A stretch of DNA of 64,000 nt from Rhizobium etli CFN 42 (GTDB lineage: Bacteria; Pseudomonadota; Alphaproteobacteria; Rhizobiales; Rhizobiaceae). This document shows, in pieces, positions 42,009 through 49,812 of the stretch. Every line of letters begins with the position of its first letter. Within the stretch, counting starts at the first letter, position 1. The position numbers and the translations under genes were made by a program. The notes beneath the pieces are model-generated. The model saw only the letters and a list, made by a program, of their open reading frames with translations. It did not search any database and had not been told where the DNA came from. Location: NCBI RefSeq assembly GCF_000092045.1, contig NC_007764.1, forward strand, positions 124,001 through 188,000, written 5' to 3'.

Positions 42009-43484
42009 TTACGCCCGAGCCGGGACCTTGGCCGGCAGCAGGGCGTTGACGATGACGGCGACGCCGATATTTGCCGCGAGAGCCAGCAGCCCGGTGTAGA
42101 CGGTGAAGGGCTCGCCGCCGAGGCTGATCAGGTGCAACGGCTTCCAGCCGGCATCCCAGACGAGGAAGGTGCCGGCGCAGAAGCCGACGAACCAGCCGGC
42201 AAGCAGACCGGGCGCGCGGAACCAGTTGGTGTAGAGACCGAAGACCAGGGCCGGAAGCGTCTGCAGGATCCAAATGCCGCCGAGCAGCTGCAGATCGAGG
42301 GCGAACTGCGTCGGCAGGAAGATGATGACGAGCAGCGCGCCGACCTTCACCACTAGCGACGTCACCTTCGCGACCTTGGCCTCGCCCGCATCGCTGACCT
42401 TGGGGTCGACATAGGCCTTCCAGAAATTGCGGGTGAAGAGGTTGGCCGCGCCGATGCTCATCACCGCCGCCGGCACCAGTGCGCCGATCGCGATCGCCGC
42501 AAAGGCGAAACCGGAGAACCAGCCCGAAAACAGCGTCTTGAACAGGGTCGGTACGACATCGTTCGCACTGTCGAGCTTCAGGTTGGCGGCATGACCCATG
42601 TAGCCGAGCAGCGCCAGGAGGCCGAGCAGCAGCGTATAGGCCGGTAGCAGGATCGCATTCTTGCGGATCGTCTTGCCGCTGTTGGACGCAAAGATGCCGG
42701 TCAGCGTATGCGGATACATGAAGGCCGCCAGCGCTGAACCGAAAGCGAGCGTGGCATAGGCGACATATTGATTGCCGCCGAGCAGCAGGCTGCCGGAGCC
42801 CTTGGCCTGGAAAGCCGCATCGGCCGAGGCGAAGACATTGGCATAGCCGCCGAGCTTCGACGGGATGAGCGCGACGGCGGCGATCACCACGATATAGATC
42901 ATGATGTCCTTGACGAAGGCGATCAGTGCCGGGGCGCGCAGCCCCGCCGAATAGGTGTAGAGCGCCAGCACGATGAAGGCGATTGCAAGCGGCAGCTCGC
43001 CATGCAGCCCCAGCGCCTTCAGGACCGCCGTCATGCCGACGAGCTGGAGGGCGATGTAAGGCATGGTGGCGATGACGCCCGTTGCGGCGACCGCGAGTTC
43101 GAGACCGCGTGATCCGTATTGGCCGTGGACGACGTCGGCCGCCGTGACATAGCCGAATTCCTTGGCGCGTTTCCACAGAACCGGCATGACCATGAAGACG
43201 AAGGGATAGACGACGATCGTGTAGGGTAGCGCGAAGAAGCCGTAGGCGCCGACGGTATAGACCAGCGCCGGGACGGCGATGACGGTATAGGCAGTGTAGA
43301 AATCGCCGCCGACGAGGAACCAGGTGATCCAGGTGCCGAAGTTGCGTCCGCCGAGACCCCATTCATCGATATGGGCGAGGGTCTCGGGCTTGCGCCAGCG
43401 GCTGGCGACGAATCCCATGACCGTGACGAGGGCGAAGAAGAAGATGAAGACGGCAAGCGCCGTGCCGTTGATGTCAGTCGTCAT
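42009..43484 (-). CDS. mctP: Monocarboxylate uptake permease, sodium:solute symporter family
   Basis: 491 residues with about thirteen membrane segments, of the SSS family. The N terminus is GTALAVFIFFFALVTVMGFVASRWRKPE, followed by HIDEWGLGGRNFGTWITWFLVGGDFYTAYT, as in the MctP group. R. leguminosarum MctP carries lactate, pyruvate, propionate, alanine and related monocarboxylates; the mctP call rests on the family pattern plus the adjacent two-component genes, because R. leguminosarum MctP is known to depend on MctRS. It overlaps the upstream small DUF3311 gene by 11 bases. A perfect terminator lies just beyond its stop. Confidence 0.85.
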   Translation of the reverse strand: MTTDINGTALAVFIFFFALVTVMGFVASRWRKPETLAHIDEWGLGGRNFGTWITWFLVGGDFYTAYTVIAVPALVYTVGAYGFFALPYTIVVYPFVFMVMPVLWKRAKEFGYVTAADVVHGQYGSRGLELAVAATGVIATMPYIALQLVGMTAVLKALGLHGELPLAIAFIVLALYTYSAGLRAPALIAFVKDIMIYIVVIAAVALIPSKLGGYANVFASADAAFQAKGSGSLLLGGNQYVAYATLAFGSALAAFMYPHTLTGIFASNSGKTIRKNAILLPAYTLLLGLLALLGYMGHAANLKLDSANDVVPTLFKTLFSGWFSGFAFAAIAIGALVPAAVMSIGAANLFTRNFWKAYVDPKVSDAGEAKVAKVTSLVVKVGALLVIIFLPTQFALDLQLLGGIWILQTLPALVFGLYTNWFRAPGLLAGWFVGFCAGTFLVWDAGWKPLHLISLGGEPFTVYTGLLALAANIGVAVIVNALLPAKVPARA

Positions 43485-43671
43485 GGCGAACGCTCCGATA
43501 GGCGATCCAGGTCAATGTCGCGGTAATCGGCACCCAGAGAAGCTGATACCAGTAGAAGAAGGGAAAGCCGAAAAGCGACGGCTCGCGGAGATTGTAGAAT
43601 GCCGGCCAGAGCAGACCTATGTACGGAATGATCAGCAGCCACAGCGCTGCCTTGCTACGTGGTTTTTCCAT
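43474..43671 (-). CDS. DUF3311 family small membrane protein, partner of the symporter
   Basis: 65 residues with two membrane segments (LWLLIIPYIGLLWPAFYN and FYWYQLLWVPITATLTWIAY), joined by LREPSLFGFPF. DUF3311-type proteins are repeatedly found just ahead of SSS-family permeases and are thought to be accessory subunits; their precise role is not established. ATG 43671 is chosen by hydropathy and family start (MEKPRSKAALWLL); AAAGGTA is upstream. Its stop overlaps the permease start by 11 bases (43474-43484), so the two are coupled. Confidence 0.87.
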   Translation of the reverse strand: MEKPRSKAALWLLIIPYIGLLWPAFYNLREPSLFGFPFFYWYQLLWVPITATLTWIAYRSVRHDD

Positions 43672-43684
43672 GTCGGAGTACCTT

Positions 43685-43843
43685 TCAGGCGCCGCAATTG
43701 GCGGTCGCCATGTTCCAGTTGTCGGCGTGGAAGGCAGGTCTATCAGCCGGCGGCGGCAGCAGGCCCGGTTCGGGTCGCTCGAGCTTTTCCGGCGGATCGG
43801 AAGCTGATGTAACGCATGTGAATTCCTCCCAACGGCTTGGCAC
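43685..43843 (-). other. Candidate small ORFs in the leader of the permease operon
   Basis: Two overlapping small frames precede the DUF3311 gene. One begins ATG 43817 behind a near-ideal GGGAGGAATTCAC and ends at 43743 (24 residues, MRYISFRSAGKARATR then Ala-rich). The other begins GTG 43843, covers the whole stretch and stops at 43685, 13 bases before the DUF3311 start (52 residues, ending HADNWNMATANCGA). The ribosome site argues for the first; the more protein-like ending favours the second. Neither matches a family I know. Either could be a leader peptide or noise. Confidence 0.35.
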
Positions 43844-43919
43844 TTGGCCGGCCGCGAATGGAGTCCTAGGGCGTCGGTTTTATCCCCACAAGATGGGCGC
43901 AGTGCCAAAATACCGGGAC

Positions 43920-44591
43920 CTACCCAGAAGTGGGTAGGTGCGAATTCGCGTCGATTTTCGAGGCGATGCCGTGATCGAGCGCGTAGCGGATCAGGCCTGC
44001 GGTGGTGGCGATGCCAAGTTTCTTCTTGAGGTTTTTGCGATGGGTTTCCGCCGTGGCAGCGCTTATCCCGAGCACTTCAGCGATCTCGCGGTTGCTGCGG
44101 CCGGCAACGATCAGCCCGAGCGTGTCGCGCTCGCGCGGCGTCAAGGGATCGCTCCCCTGCTCCGCCCGTTCCCTCATCAGCGCGTCGAAGACGCCGGAGG
44201 AGAAATAGGTGCCGCCATCCGCGACGGTCTCGATCGCCGCGACGATCTCCTCTGTGGAGACGTCTTTCAGAACATAACCGGCGGCGCCGCGCATCACCGA
44301 AGAGGAGATATACTCGCGGCTGTCATGCATGGAGAGCATCACGACGCGGGTCTGCGGAAGTTCGCTCCTGAACAGCTCGATCGCATCGATGCCGCTGAGC
44401 TTCGGCATGTTGATGTCCATCAGCACCACCTGCGGCTGGATCTGCCGGGCGATATCGAGTCCGGTTTGCGCGAGACCGGCGGTGCCTGCGACCTCGATAT
44501 GATCGAATGTCTCGAGCACGGCTTTCAATCCATCCAGCACCAGCGGGTGGTTGTCGATCAGGAGCACCCTGATTTTCGCCCCTTCGTTCAT
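43920..44591 (-). CDS. mctR: NarL/FixJ family response regulator of the monocarboxylate system
   Basis: 223 residues. The receiver domain has acidic residues near LLIDNHPLVLDG, phospho-acceptor Asp59 in VVLMDINMPKLSG, and the conserved Lys in YVLKDVSTEEIV. A LuxR-type HTH lies at about 148-205 (LTPRERDTLGLIVAGRSNREIAEVLGISAATAETHRKNLKKKL). It presumably activates the permease promoter in the 248-base gap downstream when phosphorylated by the adjacent kinase. Its ATG 44591 overlaps the kinase stop by four bases (ATGA), so they are co-translated. The name mctR is given by position and by the known requirement for MctRS in R. leguminosarum; other NarL-type regulators look similar. Confidence 0.82.
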   Translation of the reverse strand: MNEGAKIRVLLIDNHPLVLDGLKAVLETFDHIEVAGTAGLAQTGLDIARQIQPQVVLMDINMPKLSGIDAIELFRSELPQTRVVMLSMHDSREYISSSVMRGAAGYVLKDVSTEEIVAAIETVADGGTYFSSGVFDALMRERAEQGSDPLTPRERDTLGLIVAGRSNREIAEVLGISAATAETHRKNLKKKLGIATTAGLIRYALDHGIASKIDANSHLPTSG

Positions 44592-45973
44592 GCGGCTTCC
44601 GCCTGTTTGCCGGCGGCAAGATTGGCCGATCTCGGCATCATCGCCGTCAGCGTCGTGCCGGCCTCGCTGCTGTTGATGAGGAGCAGGCCCCGGAAGTGCG
44701 CCATTCGCTCCTGCATGTTGCGCAGGCCGAGGCCCGCGCCGCCGGAGGCGCCATCCCTGGCGCCATCAAAGCCGGTCCCGTTGTCGGAGATGGTCAAGCG
44801 GGCGCGGCCGCCGTCGCTCCAGAGCTTGACCGAGAGCTTCGAGGCGCCCGAATGCCGTTCGACATTGTTGAAGGCCTCCTGGGCGACGCGATAAAGGGCG
44901 GTACTGGCTTCCGCCTTCAGCGTGCCTGCGAAGCCCGAGGCGTCGATCTTCGTCTCGATTCCCGTCCGGTCGGCAAAGTGGTGACACAGTGCTTCCAGTG
45001 CAGCCGTCAGGCCGAGATCGTCGAGCACGCGCGGGCGCAGATCGTGCGAGAGCAGCCGGATTTCCTTGATGGCGCCGTTCAGCGCCTCGACGCCGCGCTC
45101 GATGGTCTGCGCCGCATCGTCGACATTGGTCCTGACCTTGCGGCCGGCAAGATCCATCGCATAACGAACGCCGAGAAGGGTCTGGGAAATGCCGTCATGC
45201 AGTTCGCGCGCCAGCCGAGTGCGCTCTTCTTCCTGGGTGTCGATGACCCGCTGCATCAACTCCTTCAGGCGGCTATCGGCCATGCGGCGCTCGCGAAAGG
45301 TCAGCAGCATGCAGGTTGTGAAAACGATAAGCACCGATGGCACCGCGATCAGCGCGACGATGACGAAGGTCCGCCGGATGTTGGCGCGCATCACTTTGTT
45401 GGCGGCCGCACTCTGGGAATAGACATCGTCGAGGTAGACGCCGGTTCCTACGACCCAGTGCCATTTGTCGAGGCTGACGACAAAAGAGAGCTTGTCGGCG
45501 ATCTGCCCGGTCGACGGCTTCTGCCATTTGTACTGATGCAGGCCGCCGCCGGCCTTTGCGGTGGCGATCAGTTCGGCAATGACCTTGTCGCCATCCGGGT
45601 CGGTGAGATCGATCCAATTGTGCCCATGCCGGAAGCTTTGGCGGGGGTGGACGATATTGTTGCCGTCGTAATCATAGACGAAGAAATACCCGTCCTTGCC
45701 GTAGTCGAGCGAAGTCAGAATATCAGCCACCTGCTGCTTGGCCGCCTCGTCGTCGGGACCGGCTCTGTCATAGATCGTCTGGATGGCCGACAGGGCAAGG
45801 TTGGTCAGATTGAGGATTTCGGCTTCCTTCGTCTTCAGCATGTTCTGCTCGAAGGTGTCGATGCTGTTCTTGGCGAGATTTGCCGATTGCCAGGTGATGA
45901 AGGTGGTGACCGCAAGGATCGAGATGACGAGCGGGATGATCGCCAATGCGATGATCTGGTGTCGTAACGTCAA
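44588..45973 (-). CDS. mctS: Cache-domain sensor histidine kinase of the monocarboxylate system
   Basis: 461 residues. There are two membrane helices (about 7-27 and 203-225). Between them is a single-Cache sensor (about 35-190, with GKDGYFFVYDYDGNNIVHP and DKWHWVVGTGVYLDDV), typical of proteins that bind small organic acids. The cytoplasmic part has a HisKA_3 dimerisation domain with His259 in RLARELHDGISQTLLG and an HATPase domain (YRVAQEAFNNVERHSGA, ISDNGTGFD, GLGLRNMQERM). This NarX-like kinase pairs with the NarL-type regulator after it. The start is TTG 45973, behind GGGAGGACTGATCG. The Cache sensor fits monocarboxylate sensing. Confidence 0.85.
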   Translation of the reverse strand: MTLRHQIIALAIIPLVISILAVTTFITWQSANLAKNSIDTFEQNMLKTKEAEILNLTNLALSAIQTIYDRAGPDDEAAKQQVADILTSLDYGKDGYFFVYDYDGNNIVHPRQSFRHGHNWIDLTDPDGDKVIAELIATAKAGGGLHQYKWQKPSTGQIADKLSFVVSLDKWHWVVGTGVYLDDVYSQSAAANKVMRANIRRTFVIVALIAVPSVLIVFTTCMLLTFRERRMADSRLKELMQRVIDTQEEERTRLARELHDGISQTLLGVRYAMDLAGRKVRTNVDDAAQTIERGVEALNGAIKEIRLLSHDLRPRVLDDLGLTAALEALCHHFADRTGIETKIDASGFAGTLKAEASTALYRVAQEAFNNVERHSGASKLSVKLWSDGGRARLTISDNGTGFDGARDGASGGAGLGLRNMQERMAHFRGLLLINSSEAGTTLTAMMPRSANLAAGKQAEAA

Positions 45974-46068
45974 CGATCAGTCCTCCCGAGAATTCGTACC
46001 GGGAATTATGCGCTTTGACGGATGCGAGTCCAGCGGTTTGCCCGTAAGGTCGGGCGATCGCGCGGGCG

Positions 46069-46533
46069 CTATTCCAGCGGCACGAACTGGCCGAGCTTGA
46101 CGTCCCGCAGCACCACATTCGTGTGCATGCGGCGGATCTGCGGGTTTTCGGCCATGATCAGAGCGGCGATGTCGTCATAATGCTCGACGTCACGGGCGGT
46201 GACGATCGCGATCAGATCGACCGCACCGGTGACGTAATAGACCTGTTGGATATGATCCTGTTTCTCCGCCCAGACGCGGAACTTCGCCAAGGCGTCGTAA
46301 TTGTCCCGCTCGATCTCCATCCCGACGATGAACACCATCGATGTTCCCGTCGCCTTCCGGTCGACGACGGCGACCTCCGCCTTGATGATGCCCTCCTCGC
46401 GCAGCCGCTTCAGCCGCCGCTGCACGGCCGAGACCGACAATCCCACTCGTTCGGCGATCGTTTCGGCCTTCAGCTGACAGTCGCGCTGAACGATATCGAG
46501 GATGTCACGGTCAAAGCGATCCAGTTGTTCCAT
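46069..46533 (-). CDS. Lrp/AsnC family transcriptional regulator
   Basis: 154 residues. The N-terminal HTH is LDRFDRDILDIVQRDCQLKAETIAERVGLSVSAVQRRLKRLREEGII, and the C-terminal RAM effector domain is seen from about residue 65 (VFIVGMEIERDN, VYYVTGAVDLIAIVTARDVEHYDDI). Lrp proteins form octamers and usually respond to amino acids. It is divergent from the amino acid ABC importer at 46697, with three inverted repeats in the 163-base gap, so it very likely controls that operon. The frame ends close to the histidine kinase promoter region but is separate from it. Confidence 0.92.
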   Translation of the reverse strand: MEQLDRFDRDILDIVQRDCQLKAETIAERVGLSVSAVQRRLKRLREEGIIKAEVAVVDRKATGTSMVFIVGMEIERDNYDALAKFRVWAEKQDHIQQVYYVTGAVDLIAIVTARDVEHYDDIAALIMAENPQIRRMHTNVVLRDVKLGQFVPLE

Positions 46534-46561
46534 TATCCGGTCCTAATTCTTGCCGCAGCAT

Positions 46562-46652
46562 TTCACGCGTTCTGCTGCATTCGCCGCGTGAAGAAGATTA
46601 TTTTGCACAAAATATGCAGAAGAGACAAAAATTGCGCGAAAAAACCGCGCAA
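46562..46652. promoter_or_regulatory. Cluster of inverted repeats, likely Lrp-family operators
   Basis: Between the divergent Lrp gene and the ABC operon lie three inverted repeats. They are TTCACGCG/CGCGTGAA (46562-46569, 46585-46592), an imperfect TTTTGC...GCAGAA (46601-46621), and a perfect TTGCGCG/CGCGCAA with a 7-base A-rich spacer (46632-46652). Multiple phased palindromes in AT-rich DNA are typical of Lrp-controlled promoters. The assignment is by position. Confidence 0.55.
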
Positions 46653-46696
46653 CTTTATCATTATCCTTCGCAAATTCAGTTCAGCCGGACCCATGC

Positions 46697-47476
46697 ATGT
46701 CGGATCAACCCTTTCCTGCTCTTCGCGTCGAAGATCTTCATAAAAGCTTCGGCTCGCAACAGGTTCTCAAGGGTATCTCCACTGAGGCCCACAAGTCGGA
46801 TGTGATCTCCATTATCGGCTCGTCAGGTTCTGGCAAGAGCACCTTCCTCAGATGCATCAATTTTCTGGAAACGCCCGATCGCGGGCGCGTCGCCGTCAAC
46901 GGCGAAGAGGTCGCGCTGAAAATCGGCCGCAGCGGGCGACTGCAGCCGAAGAGCTGGCGGCAGATTGAACGGCTGCGTACGGGGCTTGGGATGGTCTTCC
47001 AGAGCTTCAATCTCTGGGCCCATCGCACCGTATTGGAAAATGTCATCGAGGCGCCGGTGCATGTCATGGGCGTTTCCAGGCGCGAAGCGACCGAAAAGGC
47101 CGAAGCGCTGCTGCACAAGGTCGGGCTCTTCGACAAGCGCGACGCCTATCCCGCCTTCCTCTCCGGTGGCCAGCAGCAGCGCGCGGCGATCGCAAGAGCG
47201 CTCTGCGTCGATCCCGCCGTCATGCTGTTCGATGAGCCGACATCGGCGCTCGATCCCGAGCTGGTTGGCGAGGTGCTGAAAGTCATCCGCGATCTGGCTG
47301 AAGAGGGCCGGACCATGCTGATCGTCACGCATGAAATGCGCTTCGCCCGCGACGTCTCGAGCCGCGTCCTCTTCCTGCACCAGGGACGGATCGAGGAGGA
47401 AGGCCCGCCGGAACAAGTCTTCGGGGCGCCCGTCAGCGCCCGCTGCCGGGAATTCACTCGTCTCACCGCCCACTGA
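46697..47476 (+). CDS. Amino acid ABC transporter ATP-binding protein (HisP/GlnQ type)
   Basis: 259 residues. Walker A is GSSGSGKST, the Q-loop [20 protein letters not shown], the signature [15 protein letters not shown], Walker [20 protein letters not shown] and the switch [21 protein letters not shown], all of the polar amino acid transporter (PAAT) type. The stretch [29 protein letters not shown] contains the insertion seen in HisP-like subunits. ATG 46697 lies five bases after a frame-shifted ATG; no strong ribosome site is visible. It is the first gene of the operon ATPase, binding protein, permease, permease, methyltransferase, and is divergent from the Lrp gene. Confidence 0.92.
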   Translation: MSDQPFPALRVEDLHKSFGSQQVLKGISTEAHKSDVISIIGSSGSGKSTFLRCINFLETPDRGRVAVNGEEVALKIGRSGRLQPKSWRQIERLRTGLGMVFQSFNLWAHRTVLENVIEAPVHVMGVSRREATEKAEALLHKVGLFDKRDAYPAFLSGGQQQRAAIARALCVDPAVMLFDEPTSALDPELVGEVLKVIRDLAEEGRTMLIVTHEMRFARDVSSRVLFLHQGRIEEEGPPEQVFGAPVSARCREFTRLTAH

Positions 47477-47523
47477 TCCCGCATCGAGCCATCACCCACA
47501 CACGAACCAGGAGAACCCTGAGA

Positions 47524-48297
47524 ATGAAACTGCTCCCCACGCTTTTCGCCGGCGTCGCATTTGCGCTTTCCGCCGTCGCGGCACAGGCCGAAGTCCGCTT
47601 CGGCGTCATGAACGAATCCTATCCGCCCTTTTTCGCCAAGAACGCTTCGGGTGAGTGGCAGGGATGGGAAATCGACCTGATGAATGCCGTCTGCGAAGAG
47701 ATGAAGGAGAAATGCTCGATCGTCGAAATCTCCTGGGATGGCCTCATTCCGGCTCTCCAGAGCAAGAAGTTCGACGTGATCTGGTCGTCAATGTCGAACA
47801 CGGCGGAACGCTCCAAAGTCATCGACTTCACCGATAAATATTACAACACGCCAAGCACCCTGATCGGTCCCAAGGACCAGAAGCCGGGCGCCACGGCCGA
47901 GGATGTGAAGGGCAAGACCATCGGCATCCAAGTGTCGACGATCCAGTCTGAATATTACAAGAAATACTTTGCCGAGGCTGCCGACGAAAAGACATATCAG
48001 ACGCTCGACGAGGCTTTCCAGGATCTGGCCTCCGGCCGCATCGACTACGTCTTCGGCGATTCGCTGGCGCTCGACGCTTTCCTGAAAAGCGACGGCGGCA
48101 AGGATTGCTGCGCCAAGATGGGTGACGTCGCCGACGACAAGGAAGTTCTCGGCGCCGGCGTTTCCGGCGGCCTGCGCAAGGAAGACACGGAGCTGAAAGC
48201 TAAGCTGAATGCGGCAATCGCTGCCGTTCGCGCCAACGGCCAGTATGACGCCATCACCAAGAAATACTTCGACTTCGATATCTACGGCGCGAAGTAA
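47524..48297 (+). CDS. Polar amino acid-type substrate-binding protein
   Basis: 257 residues. A Sec signal spans residues 1-22 (KLLPTLFAGVAFALSAVAAQA). It is a family 3 binding protein with EVRFGVMNESYPPFFAKNASGEWQGWEIDLMNAVC, DVIWSSMSNTAERSKVIDFTDKYYNTPSTLIG and a Cys pair in GGKDCCAKM that recurs in the orphan protein at 785. The Trp-rich start of the mature domain (EWQGWEIDL) may shape the ligand pocket; aromatic boxes bind methylated amines or sulfonium groups, but this is only suggestive. AGGAGAAC precedes ATG 47524. It feeds the two permeases that follow 12 bases on. Confidence 0.92.
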   Translation: MKLLPTLFAGVAFALSAVAAQAEVRFGVMNESYPPFFAKNASGEWQGWEIDLMNAVCEEMKEKCSIVEISWDGLIPALQSKKFDVIWSSMSNTAERSKVIDFTDKYYNTPSTLIGPKDQKPGATAEDVKGKTIGIQVSTIQSEYYKKYFAEAADEKTYQTLDEAFQDLASGRIDYVFGDSLALDAFLKSDGGKDCCAKMGDVADDKEVLGAGVSGGLRKEDTELKAKLNAAIAAVRANGQYDAITKKYFDFDIYGAK

Positions 48298-48309
48298 GCA
48301 ATCCCGACG

Positions 48310-49035
48310 ATGGCGACTGCGCAACAAGGCATCCTGGACCTGCTAGCCCCCTATCCTCCGGGGTGGGGCGGCGTTCTCTTGACAGGTGCGGTCTCCACGG
48401 TCGCCATCTCGGCCTGCGCCTTCGCCATTGGACTGTTGCTCGGGACGGGAGGTGCGCTCGGGAAGCTTTCTGGCAATCGCGCGCTACGCCTCATGCTCGA
48501 TCTCTATACTACGCTCATCCGCGCCGTTCCGGAGCTGATCCTGATCGTCGGCCTTTATTATGCCGGCACAGACGGCCTCAACCGGCTGCTGGCGGCACTG
48601 GAGCTGCCGCCGGTCAACGTGAACGGCTTCGTCGCCGCCGTCGCGGTGCTCGGCTTCGTGCAGGGCGCCTACATGACCGAGGTGCTCCGCGGCGCGATCC
48701 TTGCCATTCCCACCGGTCAGATCGAGGCCGCCAAGGCCTTTGGCATGGGGCCGGTGCTGCGGTTTCGCCGCGTCCTGCTGCCGGCGCTCTTGCCGAATGC
48801 GCTGCCGGGACTGGCCAATCTGTGGATGTCGGTCACCAAGGACAGTGCGCTGGTCGCAGTCGTCGGCTATCAGGAACTGGCGCTCGCCACCCGCCTCGCC
48901 GGCGCAAGCACCAAACACTATTTTATCTTTTTCCTCGCTTCGGCCCTTCTCTATCTCGCTATCACGCTCGCTTCCAATGTCGTCTTCAAGCTGATCGAAG
49001 GGCGGGTGCGGCGCGGACAGCCGCGTCTCGCCTGA
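48310..49035 (+). CDS. Amino acid ABC transporter permease (HisQ type)
   Basis: 241 residues with about five membrane helices: GVLLTGAVSTVAISACAFAIGLLLG, a LDLYTTLIRAVPELILIVGLYY segment, and the ATPase-contact EAA loop GQIEAAKAFGMGPVLRFRRVLLPALLPNALPGLANLWM. This is the HisQ branch of PAAT permeases. It forms the translocation pore with the protein encoded 11 bases downstream. Confidence 0.9.
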   Translation: MATAQQGILDLLAPYPPGWGGVLLTGAVSTVAISACAFAIGLLLGTGGALGKLSGNRALRLMLDLYTTLIRAVPELILIVGLYYAGTDGLNRLLAALELPPVNVNGFVAAVAVLGFVQGAYMTEVLRGAILAIPTGQIEAAKAFGMGPVLRFRRVLLPALLPNALPGLANLWMSVTKDSALVAVVGYQELALATRLAGASTKHYFIFFLASALLYLAITLASNVVFKLIEGRVRRGQPRLA

Positions 49036-49046
49036 GGCCGCGCCCC

Positions 49047-49736
49047 ATGAGTTTCACCTGGATCTCTTCCTATTGGCCGCTGCTTCTGACCGGCGCCTGG
49101 CAGACCGTGGCGCTGCTGGTCATCTCAGTGGTGTTCGGTTTCATCATCGCCATAGGCCTCGCCTTCGCGCAGGTCAGCGGCGGCAGGCTGACGCGGCTGC
49201 TGGCCCGCGGCTATTGCACCTTCTTTCGCGGCACGCCGCTGCTGATCCAGCTATGGCTTCTCTATTACGGCGTCGGTTCGTTGCTGCCGATGGTCCCTGG
49301 CATCCGCCAGAGCCTGTTCTGGCCGATCCTGCGCGAAGGCTTCTTCTTTGCCGCCGTCAGCTTCACGCTGAATTATGCGGCCTATGAAGCTGAGGTCTTG
49401 CGCGGCGCCCTGCTTGCCGTTCCGAAGGGGGAGCTCGAAGCCGGCCGGGCCTTCGGTCTGTCGCCCTGGAAGCTGACCCGACGCATCTGGCTGCCGCGCG
49501 CCATCCGCATCGCCCTTCCGACCATAGCCGGAGAGATCGTCATGCAGCTGAAGGCGACGCCCCTCGCCTTCACGGTGACGGTGATGGATCTCTATGCCGT
49601 GGCCAACAAGGTTCGCCAGGACACGCTGCTGGTCTATGAGCCGCTGCTTGTCGTCACCCTCTTCTATCTCGCCCTGACCGCTGTCATCGCCCGTGTCCTT
49701 CGAGGTCTCGAAGCGCAAGTGCCGGTCCGGCGTTAG
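49047..49736 (+). CDS. Amino acid ABC transporter permease (HisM type)
   Basis: 229 residues with about five membrane helices: WPLLLTGAWQTVALLVISVVFGFIIAIGLA, the YCTFFRGTPLLIQLWLLYYGVG motif of the HisM branch, and the EAA loop GELEAGRAFGLSPWKLTRRIWLPRAIRIALPTIAGEIV. ATG 49047 starts 11 bases after the partner permease; the longer frame lies in the upstream gene. It is the second pore subunit of the importer. The following gene is separated by 76 bases with no clear terminator. Confidence 0.9.
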   Translation: MSFTWISSYWPLLLTGAWQTVALLVISVVFGFIIAIGLAFAQVSGGRLTRLLARGYCTFFRGTPLLIQLWLLYYGVGSLLPMVPGIRQSLFWPILREGFFFAAVSFTLNYAAYEAEVLRGALLAVPKGELEAGRAFGLSPWKLTRRIWLPRAIRIALPTIAGEIVMQLKATPLAFTVTVMDLYAVANKVRQDTLLVYEPLLVVTLFYLALTAVIARVLRGLEAQVPVRR

Positions 49737-49812
49737 GCGGACGGACGTTCCTCACTTTGTTTTTAAAGCCCGCCGCCGGTAACAGCGCGACAGACTGAAT
49801 GGAGATCTTTTC

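Noticed and set aside
40390..43362. A 990-codon open frame on the minus strand across the chemoreceptor and permease genes
   Set aside because: Its translation is Arg/Gly/His-rich nonsense produced by high-GC codon bias. The chemoreceptor (plus) and MctP-type permease (minus, another frame) are unmistakable in the same DNA.
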